64,000 bases of DNA from positions 51,426,250-51,490,249 of the forward strand of contig CM055895.1 in the NCBI GenBank assembly GCA_029582155.1. The letters run 5' to 3'. Shown one piece after another: positions 61,613 to 64,000 of the stretch; the stretch's first letter is position 1; each line of letters begins with the position of its first letter. The notes below the pieces were generated by a model that did not search any database, was not told the origin of the DNA, and saw only the letters and a list, made by a program, of their open reading frames with translations. Source of the DNA: Panopea generosa (taxonomy: Eukaryota; Mollusca; Bivalvia; Adapedonta; Hiatellidae). The position numbers were made by a program, and so were the translations under genes.

Positions 61613-62559
61613 ATGGAGTGATTTTTTATGAAAATATCTTTAGCAACTTTTTAGTTTATTTATAAATATTTTATTACATTTTATCTTCAAATGCAACTTG
61701 TCAATGCTGGTTAAACCTGCTCTCACATATGCTTAATGCCAACATCTTGATATCTTAATTACTACTGTAAACACTTATTAGCTTAAACTGATTATTAATC
61801 CAGTATTATGTGAAATTATTCCAAACTTTCGTTTTATGTATATACTGTTGAAGCCTAATTGATTATAGAAATTGAAGGTGTGAAAACATTTTGATTTTGG
61901 TGTACATAACATTTTTACCATGTATTGTCCAGTATATCTTATTTGCCTTTATGTTTTCTTTTAATGATTAAGTATCTAAACCATACCAAAGCCATGTATG
62001 TGCAAACAAAACAATTTTAGTATTTTAGGAAGAAGTTAATAGAGGATGAAGGGAGAACAACTTTTTAGGACATAGTAACTGTCTGGATAGTTTACCAGAC
62101 AGATTGGAAAGCCGTCAGTACTTTGTAAAATTTAATTTAACTTTGTGAACTTAATATATATTTGGATGTTATCCGATATTTGGACAGTGTTTTTTTATCT
62201 TAGTTATTCGCTAATAGTCTATGTTATGGACACCGCTTTTATAGTGAGATTTTAGTGAATGGTATAACAACTTAGATACAATACTGTGAATTTTGATTAT
62301 ATCTATATCTTTGGAACTATTTTATTATAAACTGTGTGACTTTAAATTATATTAAAACTGACAGAAATTGATAAGTGTCGTCGTGTTTGCTGTCTGTGAC
62401 ATTCAACGTAATAAATTTATTTTAGTATATTTAACTTCATCAACACTTCTCCAACATTTGCTCATTCATCAATAAATAACGCTCAACGCACCGGCACGCC
62501 CGACAACGCACGTTACGTTGACGACGAACTGTCCATTATACGTTCATAATCGTTACGTA
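61613..62559. other. Intergenic DNA, nothing recognised
   Basis: AT-rich separation between the solitary monomer and the array. Confidence 0.4.
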
Positions 62560-64000
62560 ATAATATCATTGCAAATAAACAATACATGAAGAAGACGAGG
62601 GAGTGCAACCCAGGAACGTGGTTATATCACTGCAAATAAACAGTACATGTAGAAGACGAGGGAGTGCAACCAAGGAACGTGGTGATATCACTGCAAATAA
62701 ACAATACATGTAGAAGACGAGGGAGTGCAACCCAGGAACGTGGTGATATCACTGCAAATAAACAATACACGTAGAAGACGAGGGAGTGCAAACAAGGAAC
62801 GTGGTGATATCACTGCAAATAAACAGTACATGTAGAAGACGACGGAGTGCAACCCAGGAAAGTGGTGATATCACTGCAAATAAACAGTACATGTAGAAGA
62901 GGAGGAAATGCAGCCCAGGAACGTGGTGATATCAATGCAAATAAACAGTACATGTAGAAGAGGAGTAAATGCAGCCCAGAAACGTGGTGATATCACTGCA
63001 GATATACAGTACATGTAGAAGAGGAGGAAATGCAACTCAGGAACGTGTTGATATCACTGCAGATAAACAGTACATGTAGAAGAGAAGTAAATGCAACTCA
63101 GGAACGTGTTGATATCACTGCAGATAAATAGTACATGTAGAAGAGGAGGAAACGCAGGCCAGGAACGTGTTGGTGTCACTGCAAATATACAATACATGTA
63201 GAAGAGAAGGAAACACAGCCTAGGAGCGTGGTGGTATCGCTGCAAATAAACAATACATGTAGAAGAGAAGGAAACGCAGCCCACGAACGTGGTAATATCA
63301 CTGCAAGTAAACAATACATGTAGAAGAGGAGGAAACACATCCCAGGAACGCGGTGATATTACAGCAGATAAACAGTACATGTAGAAGAGGAGGAAACACA
63401 ACCCAGGAACGCGGTGATATTACTGCAAATATACAGTACATGTAGAAGAGGAGGAAACACATCCCAGGAACGCGGTGATATTACAGCAGATAAACAGTAC
63501 ATGTAGAAGAGGAGGAAACACATCCCAGGAACGCGGTGATATTACAGCAGATAAACAATACATGTAGAAGAGGAGGAAACACAACCCAGGAACGCGGTGA
63601 TATTAAAGCAAATAAACAATACATGTAGAAGAGAAGGAAACGCAGCCCACGAACGTGGTAATATCACTGCAAGTAAACAATACATGTAGAAGAGGAGAAA
63701 ACACATCCCAGGAACGCGGTGATATTACAGCAGATAAACAGTACATGTAGAAGAGGAGGAAACGCAGCCCGGGAACGTGGTGGTATTACTGCAAATAAAC
63801 AATACATGTAGAAGAGGAGGAAACGCAGCCCAGGAACACGGTGGTATCACTGCAAATATACAGTACATGTAGAAGAGGAGGAAACGCAGAACAGGAACGC
63901 GGTGGTATCACTGCAAATATACAGTACATGTAGAAGAGGAGGAAACGCAGCCCAGGAACGCGGTGGTATCACTGCAAATATACAGTACATGTAGAAGAGG
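62560..64000. repeat. 61-bp satellite/minisatellite, at least 23 units, runs off the edge
   Basis: Unit of 61 bp: AAACAGTACATGTAGAAGAG, GAGGAAACGCAGCCCAGGAA, CGTGGTGATATCACTGCAAA, T. The left six units use GACGAGGGAGTGCAAC; later ones use GAGGAGGAAACGCAGC. TACATGTA and GTGATATCAC inside each unit are perfect palindromes. The array continues past the right edge, so its true length is unknown. Confidence 0.97.

Overview
The window is AT-rich, intron-rich animal nuclear DNA. Two split genes, three tRNA-derived SINE families, a LINE remnant, a TTAA-flanked MITE family and many minisatellites indicate a metazoan. The AGGTCA-rich modules and the SINE tails (CCTCGATGGCATAAAATGAC type) resemble what is common in bivalve mollusc genomes. 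The bivalve assignment is inference; the species cannot be named from this window.

Left half, minus strand (1-29435): the N-terminal half of an FBXW10-like gene (F-box/WD-repeat protein 10, also known as CDRT1-like). Three exons join with perfect phase: 29435-28838, then 14296-13839 (carrying the F-box), then 1263-1028. The last ends in a phase-2 donor, so the WD40 exons lie beyond position 1. The introns are about 14.5 kb and 12.6 kb and are full of repeats. A fourth coding-like block (2424-1978) sits in the second intron. Its donor phase fits exon 1263-1028 but its acceptor phase does not fit the F-box exon, so it is best read as an alternative first exon or a poison exon.

Middle (29.4-43.2 kb): divergent intergenic DNA between the two genes. 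It holds a MITE, tRNA-like SINE fragments, a decayed non-LTR retrotransposon reverse-transcriptase fragment on the minus strand, and a possible CCAAT-type promoter near 38.0-38.1 kb.

Right half, plus strand (43213-53132): a complete SPC24 kinetochore gene of four coding exons, predicted at 199 aa (human is about 197 aa). Its last intron has a textbook U12-type (minor spliceosome) donor and branch site, and the reading frame closes exactly only if that intron is used. The introns hold AGGTCA-rich repeat modules, a SINE split by an insertion, and a 21-bp minisatellite that ends against the U12 branch site.

Right flank (53.4-64 kb): no convincing gene. It is dominated by tandem arrays (30-bp, 60-bp and 61-bp units) and SINEs. 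The 60-bp array yields long overlapping ORFs on both strands because its period is a multiple of three; these are not genes.

Functionally the two genes are unrelated neighbours arranged head to head about 13.8 kb apart: a probable SCF ubiquitin-ligase substrate receptor and a subunit of the Ndc80 kinetochore complex. I saw no CRISPR array, no rRNA and no free-standing functional tRNA gene.
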